Notes under the pieces: generated by a model
Told to the model about the DNA's origin: nothing
What the model saw: only the letters and a program-made list of their open reading frames with translations
The model's database searches: none
NCBI RefSeq assembly: GCF_019511665.1
Contig: NZ_JAEUAW010000015.1
Coordinates: 29,569 to 93,568 of the forward strand
Reading direction: 5' to 3'
Source of the DNA: Microbacterium jejuense
Lineage (GTDB): Bacteria > Actinomycetota > Actinomycetes > Actinomycetales > Microbacteriaceae
DNA length: 64,000 bases
In this document: piece after piece, positions 32,110 through 42,007 of the stretch
Numbering within the stretch: the first letter of the stretch is position 1
How the letters are laid out: every line of letters starts with the position of its first letter
Position numbers and translations under genes: made by a program

Positions 32110-33303
32110 ATGACCGACCTGCGCCTGTTCACGTCCGAGTCCGTGACGGAGGGCCACCCCGACAAGATCTGCGACCAGATCTCGGACTCGATCCTCGACG
32201 CGATCCTCACGGCCGACCCGAACGGCCGCGTCGCCGTCGAGACGCTCGTGACCACGGGCCTGGTGCACGTCGCCGGCGAGGTCTCGACCTCGGCGTACGT
32301 CGAGATCCCCGCCATCGTGCGCGACGTCGTCAATCGCATCGGCTACACCTCCAGCGAGACCGGCTTCGACGGCGATTCGTGCGGCGTGAGCGTGTCGATC
32401 GGCGCCCAGTCCTCCGACATCGCCGCGGGTGTCGACAAGGCGTTCGAGCGCCGCGAGGACGGCTCGGAGGACCCGCACGACCTGCAGGGCGCGGGCGACC
32501 AGGGCATCATGTTCGGCTACGCGACGACCGAGACGCCGCAGCTCATGCCGATGGCCGCGTGGACGGCGCACCGCATGGCCGAGCGCCTGACGGCCGTGCG
32601 CCGGTCGGGTGAGCTGCCGTTCCTCCGCCCCGACGGAAAGACCCAGGTCACGCTCGGATACGACGGCGACACGCCGAAGACCGTCGACTCCGTCGTCCTG
32701 TCGACGCAGCACCACCCCGACATCTCGCAGAAGGCGCTGCGCGCCGCGGTGCGCGCCGAGGTCATCGACCCCGTGCTCGAGGCGACAGGCCTGGACGTGT
32801 CCGACGTGAAGTTCTACATCAACCCGGCCGGCCCGTTCGTGATCGGCGGCCCGAAGGGCGACGCCGGTCTCACCGGCCGCAAGATCATCATCGACACGTA
32901 TGGCGGCGCATCCCGTCACGGCGGCGGCGCCTTCAGCGGCAAGGACCCGTCGAAAGTCGACCGCTCGGCGGCATACGCCATGCGCTGGGTCGCCAAGAAC
33001 GCCGTCGCCGCCGGACTGGCCGACCGCCTGGAGGTCCAGGTCGCCTACGCGATCGGCAAGGCCAAGCCCGTGGGTCTGTACGTCGAGACGTTCGGCACCG
33101 GCCGCGTCGCCGACGAGGTGATCACGCGCGCCATCCTGGATGTGTTCGACCTGCGCCCCAAGGCGATCATCGATCAGCTCGACCTGCTGCGTCCGATCTA
33201 CGCCCAGACGGCGGCGTACGGCCATTTCGGCCGCGAGCTGCCGGACTTCACGTGGGAGCGCACCGACCGCGCCGACGCTCTGCGCGCGGCCGCCGGGCTC
33301 TGA
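32110..33303 (+). CDS. metK: S-adenosylmethionine synthetase
   Basis: Makes SAM from methionine and ATP. The product is 397 aa. Motifs are [20 protein letters not shown] (ATP and methionine site), [16 protein letters not shown] and [20 protein letters not shown], with the P-loop-like [19 protein letters not shown] 32110 has GGAG 5 nt upstream. priA follows after 10 nt. Confidence 0.98.
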   Translation: MTDLRLFTSESVTEGHPDKICDQISDSILDAILTADPNGRVAVETLVTTGLVHVAGEVSTSAYVEIPAIVRDVVNRIGYTSSETGFDGDSCGVSVSIGAQSSDIAAGVDKAFERREDGSEDPHDLQGAGDQGIMFGYATTETPQLMPMAAWTAHRMAERLTAVRRSGELPFLRPDGKTQVTLGYDGDTPKTVDSVVLSTQHHPDISQKALRAAVRAEVIDPVLEATGLDVSDVKFYINPAGPFVIGGPKGDAGLTGRKIIIDTYGGASRHGGGAFSGKDPSKVDRSAAYAMRWVAKNAVAAGLADRLEVQVAYAIGKAKPVGLYVETFGTGRVADEVITRAILDVFDLRPKAIIDQLDLLRPIYAQTAAYGHFGRELPDFTWERTDRADALRAAAGL

Positions 33304-33313
33304 CGCGGGCCGC

Positions 33314-35344
33314 GTGAGCGCGGTGCCAGAGGAGGCACAGGTCGGCGGCGATACGGTGCCATCGCCCGTCCGCCGGCGGCGTGTCGCGCGCGTGCTGCTG
33401 GACTCGCCCCTGCCGCAGCTCGACCGCCTGTTCGACTACGAGATCCCGGACGAGCTCGCCGCCGAGGCACAGCCGGGCGTGCGCGTCCGCGTGCCGCTGC
33501 GCAGCGCGGGGCGCGTGATCGACGGATACCTCGTCGAACTCGGCGAACCGGATGCCTCCGACCGGCCGCTCTCGCAGCTGGAGGCCGTCGTCTCGCCGAT
33601 GCCGGTGCTGACGCCGCGGCTGTACGCGCTCGCGCGCCGCGCCGCCGACCGCGCCGCCGGTTCGGCGGGCGACATCCTCCGCCTGGCGATCCCCAAGCGC
33701 ATGGTGCGGGCCGAGAAGGCGTGGCTCGCGGCGGATCCTCCGCAACGGCCCGAGCTGCCGGCCGAGGCGCGCACGTGGTCGGAAGGGGTGCTCGCCGAGT
33801 ATCCCGGTCTTGCCGAAGAACTCGTCAAGGGCTCCCGCCTGGCCGTCGACGCCCCGCCCCAGCCCGCGCGCCTCGCCGACGGGGCACCGGTCGGCGCGTG
33901 GGCGGTGCTCCTCGCCGCCGCCGCCGTGAGGACGCTCGTCGAGGGACGCAGCGCCGTCGTCGCCGTACCCGATCACCGCGACCGCGCTCAGCTCGAGGCC
34001 GTGCTGCAGGCGTGGGTGCCCCCCGATGCGCTGGTGCGCGACGACGCGAAGCAGAGCGGACCGGCGCGCTACACGGCGTTCCTGCGGACCCTGTCCGACG
34101 CGCCGTGCGTCGTGATCGGCAACCGGTCCGCCGTGTACGCCCCCGTCGCCGAGCTCGGCCTCGTCGCGCTGTGGGACGACGGCGATCCGCTGTTCGGCGA
34201 GCCGCTCAGCCCCGGCGTGCACGCCCGCGACGCGGCGCTGCTGCGGCAGGAGCTCGACGGCGGCGCCCTCGTCTTCGCCGGGCACACGCGCACGACGGAC
34301 GTGGAGCGCCTCGTCGGCGTCGGCTGGGTGCGCGACCTGCCCGCGGCGCGCCGGCGGAGCCCACGCGTCGTGCTCACAGCCCACCGCGAGGGCGAGTCGC
34401 GTGCGGCGCGCGTGCCGTCCGCGGCGTTCGCGGCCGCGCGTGAGGCGCTGACCGAGGGGCCGGTGCTCGTGCAGGTGTCGCGCCCGGGCTACGCACCGGT
34501 GCTCGTGTGCGCGAAGTGCCGGCATCCCGCGCGCTGCCCGCACTGCGGCGGGCCGCTGCACGCCGCCCGCCACGGCGCCGTTCCCACGTGCACGTGGTGC
34601 GGGCGCTCAGCCAACGCGTGGGCCTGCCCCGAGTGCTCGTCGACCATGCTGCGCATGGCCTCCTCGGGCAGCGAGCGCACCGCGGACGAGCTCGGCCGTG
34701 CCTTTCCCGGCACGCGCGTCATCGTCGCCGACGGCGACCACCCGGTGGCGACGGTCGACGAGCGGCCGGCGCTCGTGGTGGCCACACGGGGCGCCGAGCC
34801 ACTGGCCGCCGGGGGCTACCGCGCCGTCATCCTGCTCGACGGCGACCGGATGCTGATGGCCGATGATCTGCGGATCGGCGAGTCGTGCCTGCGCTGGTGG
34901 TCCAATGCGGCAGCCCTGGCCGCACCGGGCGCGCCCGTGCACCTGGTCGGCGTGGGCGGCGACATCGCGCGCGCACTGGCGACCTGGACGCAGGCAGCGT
35001 ACGCGCGGTCTGAGCTTGCCGATCGTGCGCCGCTGCGCATGCCGCCCACCGTGCGGGTCGCCGCTGTCGACGGCCCTCGCAGGGCGGTCGAGACCGCCCT
35101 GCACGAACTGCGCCGCGCGGTGCCCGCACTCGATGCCGAGGCTGTGCTCGGCCCCATCCCGCGCGGCGAGGGGGTGCGGGCTCTCGTGCGATTCGACTAC
35201 GGCCTCGGTGCGCACGTGACCGAGTCCCTCCGTGCGGCTGTCGTGAGCCAGGCCGTCAAGGGACGCCGACCGGCGAAGGGGCGCCCTGCCGGCGCCGCCA
35301 ATACACTGAGGGTGCGGGTCGATGTGCCCGACCTCGATCTCTGA
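33314..35344 (+). CDS. priA: PriA-like primosomal protein, probably lacking helicase activity
   Basis: 676 aa from GTG 33314. The N-terminal PriA DNA-binding domain (VLLDSPLPQLDRLFDYEIPD) and four cysteine pairs for zinc are clear: CAKC, CPHC, CTWC and CPEC at about residues 396-441. No Walker A (GxGKT/S) or DEEH motif is visible in the central region, where LLAAAAVRTLVEGRSAVVAV and LVALWDDGD stand instead. Actinobacterial PriA proteins are known to lack detectable helicase motifs. The protein may still help load the replisome at forks. It sits in the conserved metK-priA-fmt order. Confidence 0.9.
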   Translation: MSAVPEEAQVGGDTVPSPVRRRRVARVLLDSPLPQLDRLFDYEIPDELAAEAQPGVRVRVPLRSAGRVIDGYLVELGEPDASDRPLSQLEAVVSPMPVLTPRLYALARRAADRAAGSAGDILRLAIPKRMVRAEKAWLAADPPQRPELPAEARTWSEGVLAEYPGLAEELVKGSRLAVDAPPQPARLADGAPVGAWAVLLAAAAVRTLVEGRSAVVAVPDHRDRAQLEAVLQAWVPPDALVRDDAKQSGPARYTAFLRTLSDAPCVVIGNRSAVYAPVAELGLVALWDDGDPLFGEPLSPGVHARDAALLRQELDGGALVFAGHTRTTDVERLVGVGWVRDLPAARRRSPRVVLTAHREGESRAARVPSAAFAAAREALTEGPVLVQVSRPGYAPVLVCAKCRHPARCPHCGGPLHAARHGAVPTCTWCGRSANAWACPECSSTMLRMASSGSERTADELGRAFPGTRVIVADGDHPVATVDERPALVVATRGAEPLAAGGYRAVILLDGDRMLMADDLRIGESCLRWWSNAAALAAPGAPVHLVGVGGDIARALATWTQAAYARSELADRAPLRMPPTVRVAAVDGPRRAVETALHELRRAVPALDAEAVLGPIPRGEGVRALVRFDYGLGAHVTESLRAAVVSQAVKGRRPAKGRPAGAANTLRVRVDVPDLDL

Positions 35345-35375
35345 TCCCTCTCGAACGCCACAGATCTGGAGCCCC

Positions 35376-36296
35376 ATGCGCCTCGTCTTCGCCGGCACTC
35401 CCGCGCCGGCGGTCCCGTCGCTGCGACGGCTTGCGGCATCCCCTCACGATGTCGTCGCCGTGGTCACGCGTCGCGACGCACCGCTGGGCCGCAAGCGCGT
35501 GCTCACACCGTCGCCCGTGGCGGCGGCGGCCGAAGAGCTGGGGCTTCCCGTCATCCGCGCCGACCGGCTGGACGCCGACGTGACCGCCGAGATCACCGCG
35601 CTGGAGCCGGACCTCGGCGTCATCGTGGCCTACGGCGGTCTGGTGCGCGAGCCGCTGCTCTCGGCGCCGGCACACGGCTGGATCAACCTGCACTTCTCGC
35701 TGCTGCCGCGGTGGCGCGGAGCCGCGCCCGTGCAGCACGCGCTGATCGCGGGGGATGCCGCCACCGGGGCGAGCGTCTTCCAGCTGGTCCCCGAGCTCGA
35801 CGCGGGAGACGTGTTCGGCGAGCTCGCGATGGACATCCCCGAGGATGCGACGGCCGGCGACCTGCTGACCAGGCTCGCCGACGACGGCGCCGAGCTCCTC
35901 GCCGACGTCGTGGCCGGCATCGCCGCGGGGACGGCGGTGGCGCAGCCGCAGCAGGGCGAGCCGACGTATGCCTCGAAGCTCGGGGACGACGACGGACGCA
36001 TCCGGTGGGACGAGCCGGCGGGCGCCGTCCTCGGACGGATCCGCGGCGTCACCCCCGAGCCCGGAGCCCACACCACGATCGAGGGCGCACGCCTCAAGGT
36101 GCTCGCGGTCGCGGCAGCGCCTGCCGATGCGCCGGTGCTCGCACCGGGGCGGCTCGCGCTGCATGACAAGCGGGTGCTCGCCGGCACCGGCTCGGCACCC
36201 GTCGTGCTCGAGACGGTGCAGCCGGCCGGCAAGGGGGCGATGCGCGCCGCCGACTGGTGGCGCGGACTGCGCGAGGCACCGGTGGCCGGATCATGA
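35376..36296 (+). CDS. fmt: Methionyl-tRNA formyltransferase
   Basis: Formylates initiator Met-tRNA with 10-formyl-THF. The product is 306 aa. Motifs are FAGTPAPAVPSLRRL (N-terminus), INLHFSLLPRWRGAAPVQHA (catalytic His and formyl-THF site) and the C-terminal OB-like domain with RGVTPEPGAHTTIEG. ATG 35376 has CTGGAG upstream. The stop overlaps the rsmB start (ATGA). A deformylase gene is not beside it. Confidence 0.96.
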   Translation: MRLVFAGTPAPAVPSLRRLAASPHDVVAVVTRRDAPLGRKRVLTPSPVAAAAEELGLPVIRADRLDADVTAEITALEPDLGVIVAYGGLVREPLLSAPAHGWINLHFSLLPRWRGAAPVQHALIAGDAATGASVFQLVPELDAGDVFGELAMDIPEDATAGDLLTRLADDGAELLADVVAGIAAGTAVAQPQQGEPTYASKLGDDDGRIRWDEPAGAVLGRIRGVTPEPGAHTTIEGARLKVLAVAAAPADAPVLAPGRLALHDKRVLAGTGSAPVVLETVQPAGKGAMRAADWWRGLREAPVAGS

Positions 36297-37663
36297 GCCG
36301 CACCGTCGCCGCGCGCCGCATCGCCTACGAGACGCTGCGGGCCGTGCACGAATCCGACGCGTACGCCAACCTGCTGCTGCCGACCGCGATCGCGCGCGCC
36401 GAGCTGTCGCCCGCCGACGCCGCACTCACGACCGAGCTCACGTACGGCACGCTGCGCCGTCAGGGCACCTACGACGCCGTCATCGCGATCGCCGCCGACC
36501 GGCCCGTCGCCAGCATCGACCCCGCAGTGCTCGACGCCCTGCGACTGGGCGTGCACCAGCTGCTGTCGACACGCGTCGCATCGCACGCGGCGGTCAATGA
36601 ATCCGTCGAGCTGGCCCGCGCTGCCGGCGGGCGGGGCGCCGCGGGATTCGCCAACGCCGTGCTGCGGCGCGTCTCGCGCGACACGCCCGGCGACTGGATG
36701 ACGCACGTCGCCGCCAGCGCCCGCTCGGACGACGAGCAGCTCGGTCTTCTCTTCTCGCACCCGGTGTGGGTGGTGCGCGCGCTCCGGCGGGCCCTGGGCG
36801 CAGAGGGACGCGCCGACGAGCTCGAAGCACTGCTGACGGCCGACAACGCGTCGCCGCGGGTCACGATGGCGGCGCTGCCCGGCCTCGCCGAGGCGCCGGA
36901 CGACGCGCGGCGGACGCCGTTCTCGCCGATCGGATTCCGCCTCGGCGGGGGAGACCCCGACCAGACCGTGCGCGGCTCCGACGGCCGCATCAGGGTGCAG
37001 GACGAGGGCTCGCAGCTGGCGGCGCTCGCCCTCACCCGCGCCCTGCCCGTCGCCGAGGGCGAGCGCTGGCTCGACCTGTGCGCGGGACCGGGCGGCAAGA
37101 CCGCGGTGCTCGCGGCGGAGGCGCTCGCGCACGGCGCACGGCTGGAGGCGAACGAGATCTCGCCCGCGCGTGCGGGACTGGTCCGCCAGGCGATCGCCGG
37201 CGTCCCGCTCGACGTGCCGGTGTCGGAAGAGGACGGCAGGGCACGGGCCGAGGCCGCACCCGACACGTACGACCGCATCCTGGTCGATGCGCCCTGCACG
37301 GGACTCGGGGCGCTGCGGCGGCGCCCGGAGGCACGCTGGCGCAAGTCGCCGGGCGATGTGCCCGCGCTCACGACACTGCAGCGCGAGCTGCTGACCTCCG
37401 CCGTGGGGGCGCTCAAGCCGGGCGGCGTCGTGGCGTACGTCACGTGCTCCCCGCATCTGGCCGAGACCGCGGCCGTCGTGGCCGACATCCGCCGCGAGTG
37501 GGGCGAGGCGCTCGAAGAGCTCTCGGCGCGCGACGTCGTCACGTCGCTGTCGGACTCCGACCCGGCGCTCCCGCCGCAGGCCGACGGCAGCGGGCGCGCG
37601 CAGCTGTGGCCGCACCGGCACAACACCGACGGCATGTCGATCTCGCTGCTGCGTCGCGTCTGA
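36293..37663 (+). CDS. rsmB: 16S rRNA m5C967 methyltransferase
   Basis: A SAM-dependent rRNA cytosine methyltransferase of 456 aa. The NusB-like RNA-binding domain (about 1-140) includes LTTELTYGTLRRQGTYDAVI. The Rossmann methyltransferase domain has DLCAGPGGKTAVLAAEAL, DAPCTGLGALRRRPEARW with the catalytic-release Cys, and VTCSPHLAE with the nucleophilic Cys. It is translated with fmt through a 4-nt overlap. Confidence 0.95.
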   Translation: MSRTVAARRIAYETLRAVHESDAYANLLLPTAIARAELSPADAALTTELTYGTLRRQGTYDAVIAIAADRPVASIDPAVLDALRLGVHQLLSTRVASHAAVNESVELARAAGGRGAAGFANAVLRRVSRDTPGDWMTHVAASARSDDEQLGLLFSHPVWVVRALRRALGAEGRADELEALLTADNASPRVTMAALPGLAEAPDDARRTPFSPIGFRLGGGDPDQTVRGSDGRIRVQDEGSQLAALALTRALPVAEGERWLDLCAGPGGKTAVLAAEALAHGARLEANEISPARAGLVRQAIAGVPLDVPVSEEDGRARAEAAPDTYDRILVDAPCTGLGALRRRPEARWRKSPGDVPALTTLQRELLTSAVGALKPGGVVAYVTCSPHLAETAAVVADIRREWGEALEELSARDVVTSLSDSDPALPPQADGSGRAQLWPHRHNTDGMSISLLRRV

Positions 37664-37705
37664 ACCCTCGCGGCGGCCGCGGGGCGCCGACGGCAGGCGC
37701 TCGAC

Positions 37706-37711
37706 CATAAT
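37706..37711 (+). promoter_or_regulatory. -10 element of a leaderless rpe transcript
   Basis: CATAAT, close to consensus, lies 6 nt before the rpe GTG. Transcription would start at the start codon itself. Confidence 0.6.
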
Positions 37712-37717
37712 GGACGC

Positions 37718-38413
37718 GTGCCCCCGACCTCCGAGACCGGCCGCGACGACGGCATCCGCATCAATCCCAGCATCCTCGCTGCGGACTTCGTGAACATGCA
37801 GGCCGAGCTCGCCCGCATCGCCACGGCGGACTTCGTCCACGTCGACGTGATGGACAACCACTTCGTCCCGAACCTCACGTTCGGGCCGCAGATGGTCGAA
37901 CGCGTCCAGGCCACGAGTCCCGTGCCGCTGGACGTCCACCTGATGATCACCGATCCCGACCGCTGGGCGCCCGGCTACGCCGAGATCGGCGCGGCGTCGG
38001 TCACGTTCCACCTCGAGGCCGCGACCGAGCCCGTCGCGCTGGCGCGGCGTCTGCGCGACATCGGCTCGCGGGCCGGGGTCGCCGTCAAGCCGGCCACCCC
38101 GGTGGAGAGCCTGTTCGATCTGCTCGACGACTTCGACCAGATCCTCGTGATGACCGTCGAGCCGGGCTTCGGCGGCCAGTCCTTCATGCCCGAGACCATG
38201 CCCAAGCTGCGTCGGCTCGCCGAGGAGGCACGCCGGCGCGGGTCGTCGGTGTGGCTGCAGGTCGACGGCGGCATCGGGGCGTCGACGATCGCGCAGGCCG
38301 CCGAAGCCGGTGCCGACACCTTCGTCGCGGGATCGGCCGTCTTCGGCGCCGGCGACCCCGCGAACGCGATCGCGGGCCTGCGGGCCGCCGCGGCGGCGCA
38401 CCACATCCACTGA
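37718..38413 (+). CDS. rpe: Ribulose-phosphate 3-epimerase
   Basis: Interconverts ribulose 5-phosphate and xylulose 5-phosphate in the pentose phosphate pathway. The product is 231 aa, a TIM barrel. Motifs are INPSILAADFVNMQAEL, HVDVMDNHFVPNLTFGP (metal and catalytic Asp), HLMITDP, MTVEPGFGGQSFM and LQVDGGI. The GTG start is preceded by CATAAT at a leaderless distance. The first 16 or so residues are a poorly conserved extension. Confidence 0.96.
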   Translation: MPPTSETGRDDGIRINPSILAADFVNMQAELARIATADFVHVDVMDNHFVPNLTFGPQMVERVQATSPVPLDVHLMITDPDRWAPGYAEIGAASVTFHLEAATEPVALARRLRDIGSRAGVAVKPATPVESLFDLLDDFDQILVMTVEPGFGGQSFMPETMPKLRRLAEEARRRGSSVWLQVDGGIGASTIAQAAEAGADTFVAGSAVFGAGDPANAIAGLRAAAAAHHIH

Positions 38414-38457
38414 CCGGGCGCTCCGGGCGACCGGTGCGGCCCAGGACGCGAGGGAAC

Positions 38458-38985
38458 ATGTCGACCGACGACGAGACAGTGACACCGCCGCCGCAGCCGC
38501 GTCGTCGCATCCATCGCCTGCTCGACGCCTACAGCGGAGAGCATGCGGTGTACGGACTGGTCCTGGTCACGGCGCTCATCGCTGTCGGCTGGGAGGAGGA
38601 CACCGACTTCGAGGTGCTGCTGTTCGTCGTCGGCACCGTGGTCATCTTCTGGCTCGCGCACATCTACGCCGCCGTCGTGGCGAGCCGGGCCGAGCGCCCG
38701 GCCAAGCCCTTGCCGGCCGCGATCGCAGGCGGCGCACGGCATGCCTCGGGGATGCTCGTGGCGATGCTGGTGCCGGCGGCCCTGCTGCTGCTGGGCACGC
38801 TCGGACTCGTCGAGGAGTACACGGCGTACTTCCTCGCCCTCGCGAGCGGCATCGTGATGCTCGCGGTGATCGGGTATGCCAACGCCGCACGCAACGGCAG
38901 CTCGTGGCCCTGGCGCATCGCGGGGCTGGTCGCGACGACGGTGCTCGGCATGCTCGTCATCGGCCTCAGCATCCTCGCGCACTGA
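38458..38985 (+). CDS. Integral membrane protein of unknown function
   Basis: A 175-aa protein. After a hydrophilic, Pro/Arg-rich N-tail (1 to about 30) there are about five hydrophobic segments: AVYGLVLVTALIAVGW, LLFVVGTVVIFWLAHIYAAV, ASGMLVAMLVPAALLLLGTL, YFLALASGIVMLAVIGYA and IAGLVATTVLGMLVIGLSIL. I do not recognise a named family. ATG 38458 is preceded by GCGAGGGAAC. It lies between rpe and hisE with no obvious pathway link. Confidence 0.8.
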   Translation: MSTDDETVTPPPQPRRRIHRLLDAYSGEHAVYGLVLVTALIAVGWEEDTDFEVLLFVVGTVVIFWLAHIYAAVVASRAERPAKPLPAAIAGGARHASGMLVAMLVPAALLLLGTLGLVEEYTAYFLALASGIVMLAVIGYANAARNGSSWPWRIAGLVATTVLGMLVIGLSILAH

Positions 38986-39048
38986 GCCCGGGCGCCGGGT
39001 CCGGCCGTCACGCGGCGCCGGGACGCCCTGCCGGTTCGATACCCTGGC

Positions 39049-39315
39049 ATGGTGAAGACGTTCGATGCCCTGTTCGCCGAGCTGACCGCGAAGGCGGTCG
39101 AGCGCCCCGAGGGATCGGGGACCGTCGCAGAACTGGACGCCGGCGTGCACACGATCGGCAAGAAGATCGTCGAAGAGGCCGCCGAGGTGTGGATGGCCGC
39201 CGAGTACGAGTCGACGGATGCCGCGGCCGAAGAGATCTCGCAGCTGCTGTACCACCTGCAGGTGCTGATGCTCGCGAAGGGACTGAGCCTCGAGGATGTC
39301 TACCGACATCTGTGA
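39049..39315 (+). CDS. hisE: Phosphoribosyl-ATP pyrophosphatase
   Basis: Hydrolyses PR-ATP to PR-AMP, the second histidine step. The product is 88 aa. The MazG-like helical core has [20 protein letters not shown] and [15 protein letters not shown], with the metal-binding Glu/Asp cluster. The start is ATG 39049 or GTG 39052; TACCCT at 39040-39045 would give a leaderless GTG. hisG follows after 44 nt. Confidence 0.95.
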   Translation: MVKTFDALFAELTAKAVERPEGSGTVAELDAGVHTIGKKIVEEAAEVWMAAEYESTDAAAEEISQLLYHLQVLMLAKGLSLEDVYRHL

Positions 39316-39359
39316 GCGCTGCTCCGACCCCTCTCACTCCCACACCTAAGGATCCGCGA

Positions 39360-40202
39360 ATGCTGCGCATCGCCGTGCCGAACAAGGGATCGCTGGCCGA
39401 GACCGCCGCCGAGATGCTCGCCGAGGCGGGCTACACCGGTCGCCGCGACCCCAAGGACCTCCACGTCATCGACCCCGCCAACGAGGTCGAGTTCTTCTAC
39501 CTCCGTCCCAAAGACATCGCCACCTATGTCGGCTCGGGTGCGCTCGACGTCGGCATCACCGGTCGCGATCTGCTGCTGGATGCCCGGATGCCGGGTGCCC
39601 GAGAGATCGAGAAGCTCGGGTTCGCGGCATCCACGTTCCGCTTCGCCGCCCCCGCGGGCCGCTTCACGGACGTCGCGGACCTCGACGGCGTGCGCATCGC
39701 GACGTCGTACCCGGGCCTGGTCGACGCGTTCCTCGACGAGCACGGTGTCGCGGCCGATCTGGTGCCGCTGGACGGCGCGGTCGAATCCGCCGTCGAGCTG
39801 GGCGTCGCCGATGCCATCGCCGATGTCGTCGAGACCGGGACGACGCTGCGGCAGGCGGGCCTGGAGGTGTTCGGACCGGTGATCCTCAAGTCGGAGGCCG
39901 TGCTGATCGGCGCGCCGACCGAGGCCGCGGGAACCGAGACGCTGCTGCGGAGACTGCGCGGCGTCATGGTCGCGCGCAGCTACGTGATGGTCGACTACGA
40001 CCTGCCGGCCGACCTCGTCGATGCCGCCGTCGCGATCGCCCCGGGCGTCGAATCGCCCACCATCTCGCCGCTGCGAGACCCCGCGTGGGTCGCGGTGCGG
40101 GTCATGGTGGCCCGCAAGGGCGTCAACCAGGTGATGGACGCGCTGTACGGCATCGGCGCCCGCGCCATCCTCGTCACCGCGATCCACAACGCGAGGCTGT
40201 GA
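39360..40202 (+). CDS. hisG: ATP phosphoribosyltransferase, long form
   Basis: The first and feedback-controlled step of histidine synthesis. The product is 280 aa, the long HisG form with a C-terminal regulatory domain that needs no HisZ. Motifs are [32 protein letters not shown] and [16 protein letters not shown]. The C-terminal ACT-like region includes [23 protein letters not shown] 39360 has AAGGATCC upstream. The stop overlaps the hisF start (TGATG). Confidence 0.96.
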   Translation: MLRIAVPNKGSLAETAAEMLAEAGYTGRRDPKDLHVIDPANEVEFFYLRPKDIATYVGSGALDVGITGRDLLLDARMPGAREIEKLGFAASTFRFAAPAGRFTDVADLDGVRIATSYPGLVDAFLDEHGVAADLVPLDGAVESAVELGVADAIADVVETGTTLRQAGLEVFGPVILKSEAVLIGAPTEAAGTETLLRRLRGVMVARSYVMVDYDLPADLVDAAVAIAPGVESPTISPLRDPAWVAVRVMVARKGVNQVMDALYGIGARAILVTAIHNARL

Positions 40203-40975
40203 TGTCGCTGGTCTGCCGTGTGATCCCGTGCCTGGACGTCGCCGCCGGCCGCGTCGTGAAGGGTGTCAACTTCCAGAACCTGCGCGACATGGGCGACCCG
40301 GTCGAGCTGGCGCGCGAGTACTTCCGCCAGGGCGCCGACGAGATCACGTTCCTCGATGTGACGGCGACCGTCGACGAGCGCGCCACGACGTACGACGTCG
40401 TGAGGCGCACCGCCGAAGAGGTCTTCATCCCGCTCACCGTCGGCGGGGGAGTCCGCAGCGCGGACGACGTGGCCCGCCTGCTCGCCGTCGGCGCCGACAA
40501 GATCGGCGTCAACTCCGCCGCGATCGCCCGTCCGCCGCTGCTCGACGAGATCGCGGACCGGTTCGGCGCCCAGGTGCTCGTGCTGTCCCTCGACGTCAAG
40601 CGGTCGCCGGCCACCGATTCCGGCTTCGTCGTGACGACCCACGGCGGCCGCACCGAGACGACCCTCGACGCCCTCGAGTGGGCCCGCGAGGCCATCGAGC
40701 GGGGGGCCGGCGAGCTGCTCGTCAACTCCATCGACGCGGACGGCACCAAGGAGGGCTTCGACCTCGAGCTGGTGAGCCTCATGCGCGAGGTGTCGAGCGT
40801 CCCCGTCATCGCCTCGGGCGGCGCCGGCCGCGCGGAGGACTTCGGGCCCGCGATCGAGGCCGGCGCGGACGCCGTGCTCGCGGCATCCGTCTTCCACTCC
40901 GGCCAGCTCACGGTGGGCGACGTCAAGCGCTCCCTGCTCGCCGACGGCATCCCGGTACGGGAGGTGGCGGCATGA
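40202..40975 (+). CDS. hisF: Imidazole glycerol phosphate synthase cyclase subunit
   Basis: Works with HisH to make IGP and AICAR from PRFAR. The product is 257 aa, a TIM barrel. The catalytic Asp residues lie in [17 protein letters not shown] and [19 protein letters not shown]; phosphate sites are VGGGVRS and ASGGAG. hisH is not in this window, so the partner is encoded elsewhere. It overlaps hisG by 1 nt and hisI by 4 nt. Confidence 0.97.
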   Translation: MSLVCRVIPCLDVAAGRVVKGVNFQNLRDMGDPVELAREYFRQGADEITFLDVTATVDERATTYDVVRRTAEEVFIPLTVGGGVRSADDVARLLAVGADKIGVNSAAIARPPLLDEIADRFGAQVLVLSLDVKRSPATDSGFVVTTHGGRTETTLDALEWAREAIERGAGELLVNSIDADGTKEGFDLELVSLMREVSSVPVIASGGAGRAEDFGPAIEAGADAVLAASVFHSGQLTVGDVKRSLLADGIPVREVAA

Positions 40976-41337
40976 CCGAGACGGTCGATGGGCGCATCGA
41001 GCGCGTGACCTTCAACGGCGACGGCCTGGTCGCCGCGATCATCCAGCAGTGGGACACCCGCGAGGTGCTCATGCTCGGATGGATGGATGCCGAGGCCCTG
41101 CGCCGCACGCTCACCGAGGGCCGCGTCACGTTCTGGTCGCGGTCGCGGCAGGAGTACTGGCGCAAGGGCGACACGTCGGGCAACATCCAGCTCGTGCGCG
41201 GTGCGCGGCTCGACTGCGACGGCGACGCCGTCCTCGTCCAGGTGGAGCAGGTGGGGCCCGCGTGCCACACCGGCACCCGCACGTGCTTCGACGCCGACGA
41301 CCTCGAGGCGACGCGCGGACCGGAGCTGCCGGCGTGA
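40972..41337 (+). CDS. hisI: Phosphoribosyl-AMP cyclohydrolase
   Basis: Opens the adenine ring of PR-AMP, the third histidine step. The product is 121 aa and is not fused to HisE. Motifs are [35 protein letters not shown] and [13 protein letters not shown], with zinc-ligand Cys in [12 protein letters not shown]. The stop overlaps the next start (GTGA). In many relatives trpE follows; here it does not. Confidence 0.96.
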   Translation: MTETVDGRIERVTFNGDGLVAAIIQQWDTREVLMLGWMDAEALRRTLTEGRVTFWSRSRQEYWRKGDTSGNIQLVRGARLDCDGDAVLVQVEQVGPACHTGTRTCFDADDLEATRGPELPA

Positions 41338-41945
41338 CGCGCCGCGCACGGCTGCTGTCGGTCGTCGTCATCGTGCTGTGCGGCGCGATCGGCGTCATCT
41401 CGTCGACGCAGACATGGCTGACGGTCGAGCTCGCCGACGGCGCGCACCACACGCTGGACGTGCCCGGCGCGTCGGCGGTGCCGGTGCTCGCCCCGCTGAG
41501 CCTCGCCGTGCTCGCGCTCGGCGCCGCGCTGTCGATCGTGGGGCTCGTGCTGCGCTACGTGTTCGGCGCGCTGGCGATCCTGGTCGGCGGCACCCTGGCC
41601 TGGCTCACCGCGGAGGTGGCGTTCGAGCAGCCGGTGTCGGCGGTGGCCTCCGTGGTCACCGAGTCCACCGGCATCGCCGGTGAGACGTCGGTGTCGCAGC
41701 TCATCGCCACGATCACCGCGTCGGCGTGGCCCGCGATCACGCTCGTCGCGTGGGCGTTGTTGGTCGTCGCGGGCGCTTTCGTGCTCGCCACCGCGCGCCG
41801 CTGGTCCGGAACCGGCCGCCGCTACCGCACGGAGGACGCCGCCGCCTCCGCCGCGCCGGCGGGACCGCGTCCCCACGACGCCGCCGGATCGCACGCCATC
41901 GACGACTGGGACGACCTGTCGCGTGGCGAGGACCCGACCGCCTAG
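41334..41945 (+). CDS. Trp-operon-associated membrane protein (Trp_oprn_chp type)
   Basis: A 203-aa integral membrane protein from GTG 41334. It has about four hydrophobic segments ([76 protein letters not shown]) and the early extracytoplasmic TWLTVEL. It ends with an acidic tail containing [11 protein letters not shown]. Membrane proteins of this type regularly lie between trpE and trpC in actinobacteria. The role is not established. It is coupled to hisI by a 4-nt overlap. Confidence 0.85.
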   Translation: MTRRARLLSVVVIVLCGAIGVISSTQTWLTVELADGAHHTLDVPGASAVPVLAPLSLAVLALGAALSIVGLVLRYVFGALAILVGGTLAWLTAEVAFEQPVSAVASVVTESTGIAGETSVSQLIATITASAWPAITLVAWALLVVAGAFVLATARRWSGTGRRYRTEDAAASAAPAGPRPHDAAGSHAIDDWDDLSRGEDPTA

Positions 41946-41950
41946 ACCGC

Positions 41951-41956
41951 TAGACT
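41951..41956 (+). promoter_or_regulatory. -10 element ahead of the HGxxPAAW gene and trpCBA
   Basis: TAGACT lies 52 nt before ATG 42008, just after the preceding stop codon. It may give trpCBA a promoter of its own, apart from the his genes. Confidence 0.5.
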
Positions 41957-42007
41957 GGCGGCATCCCGCCCGGCACAGATTCTGCCCGGAACCACAAGGA
42001 GACATCC

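Noticed and set aside
35630..38485. A 951-codon minus-strand open frame across fmt, rsmB and rpe
   Set aside because: It covers three well-supported plus-strand genes and has shadow-like composition.
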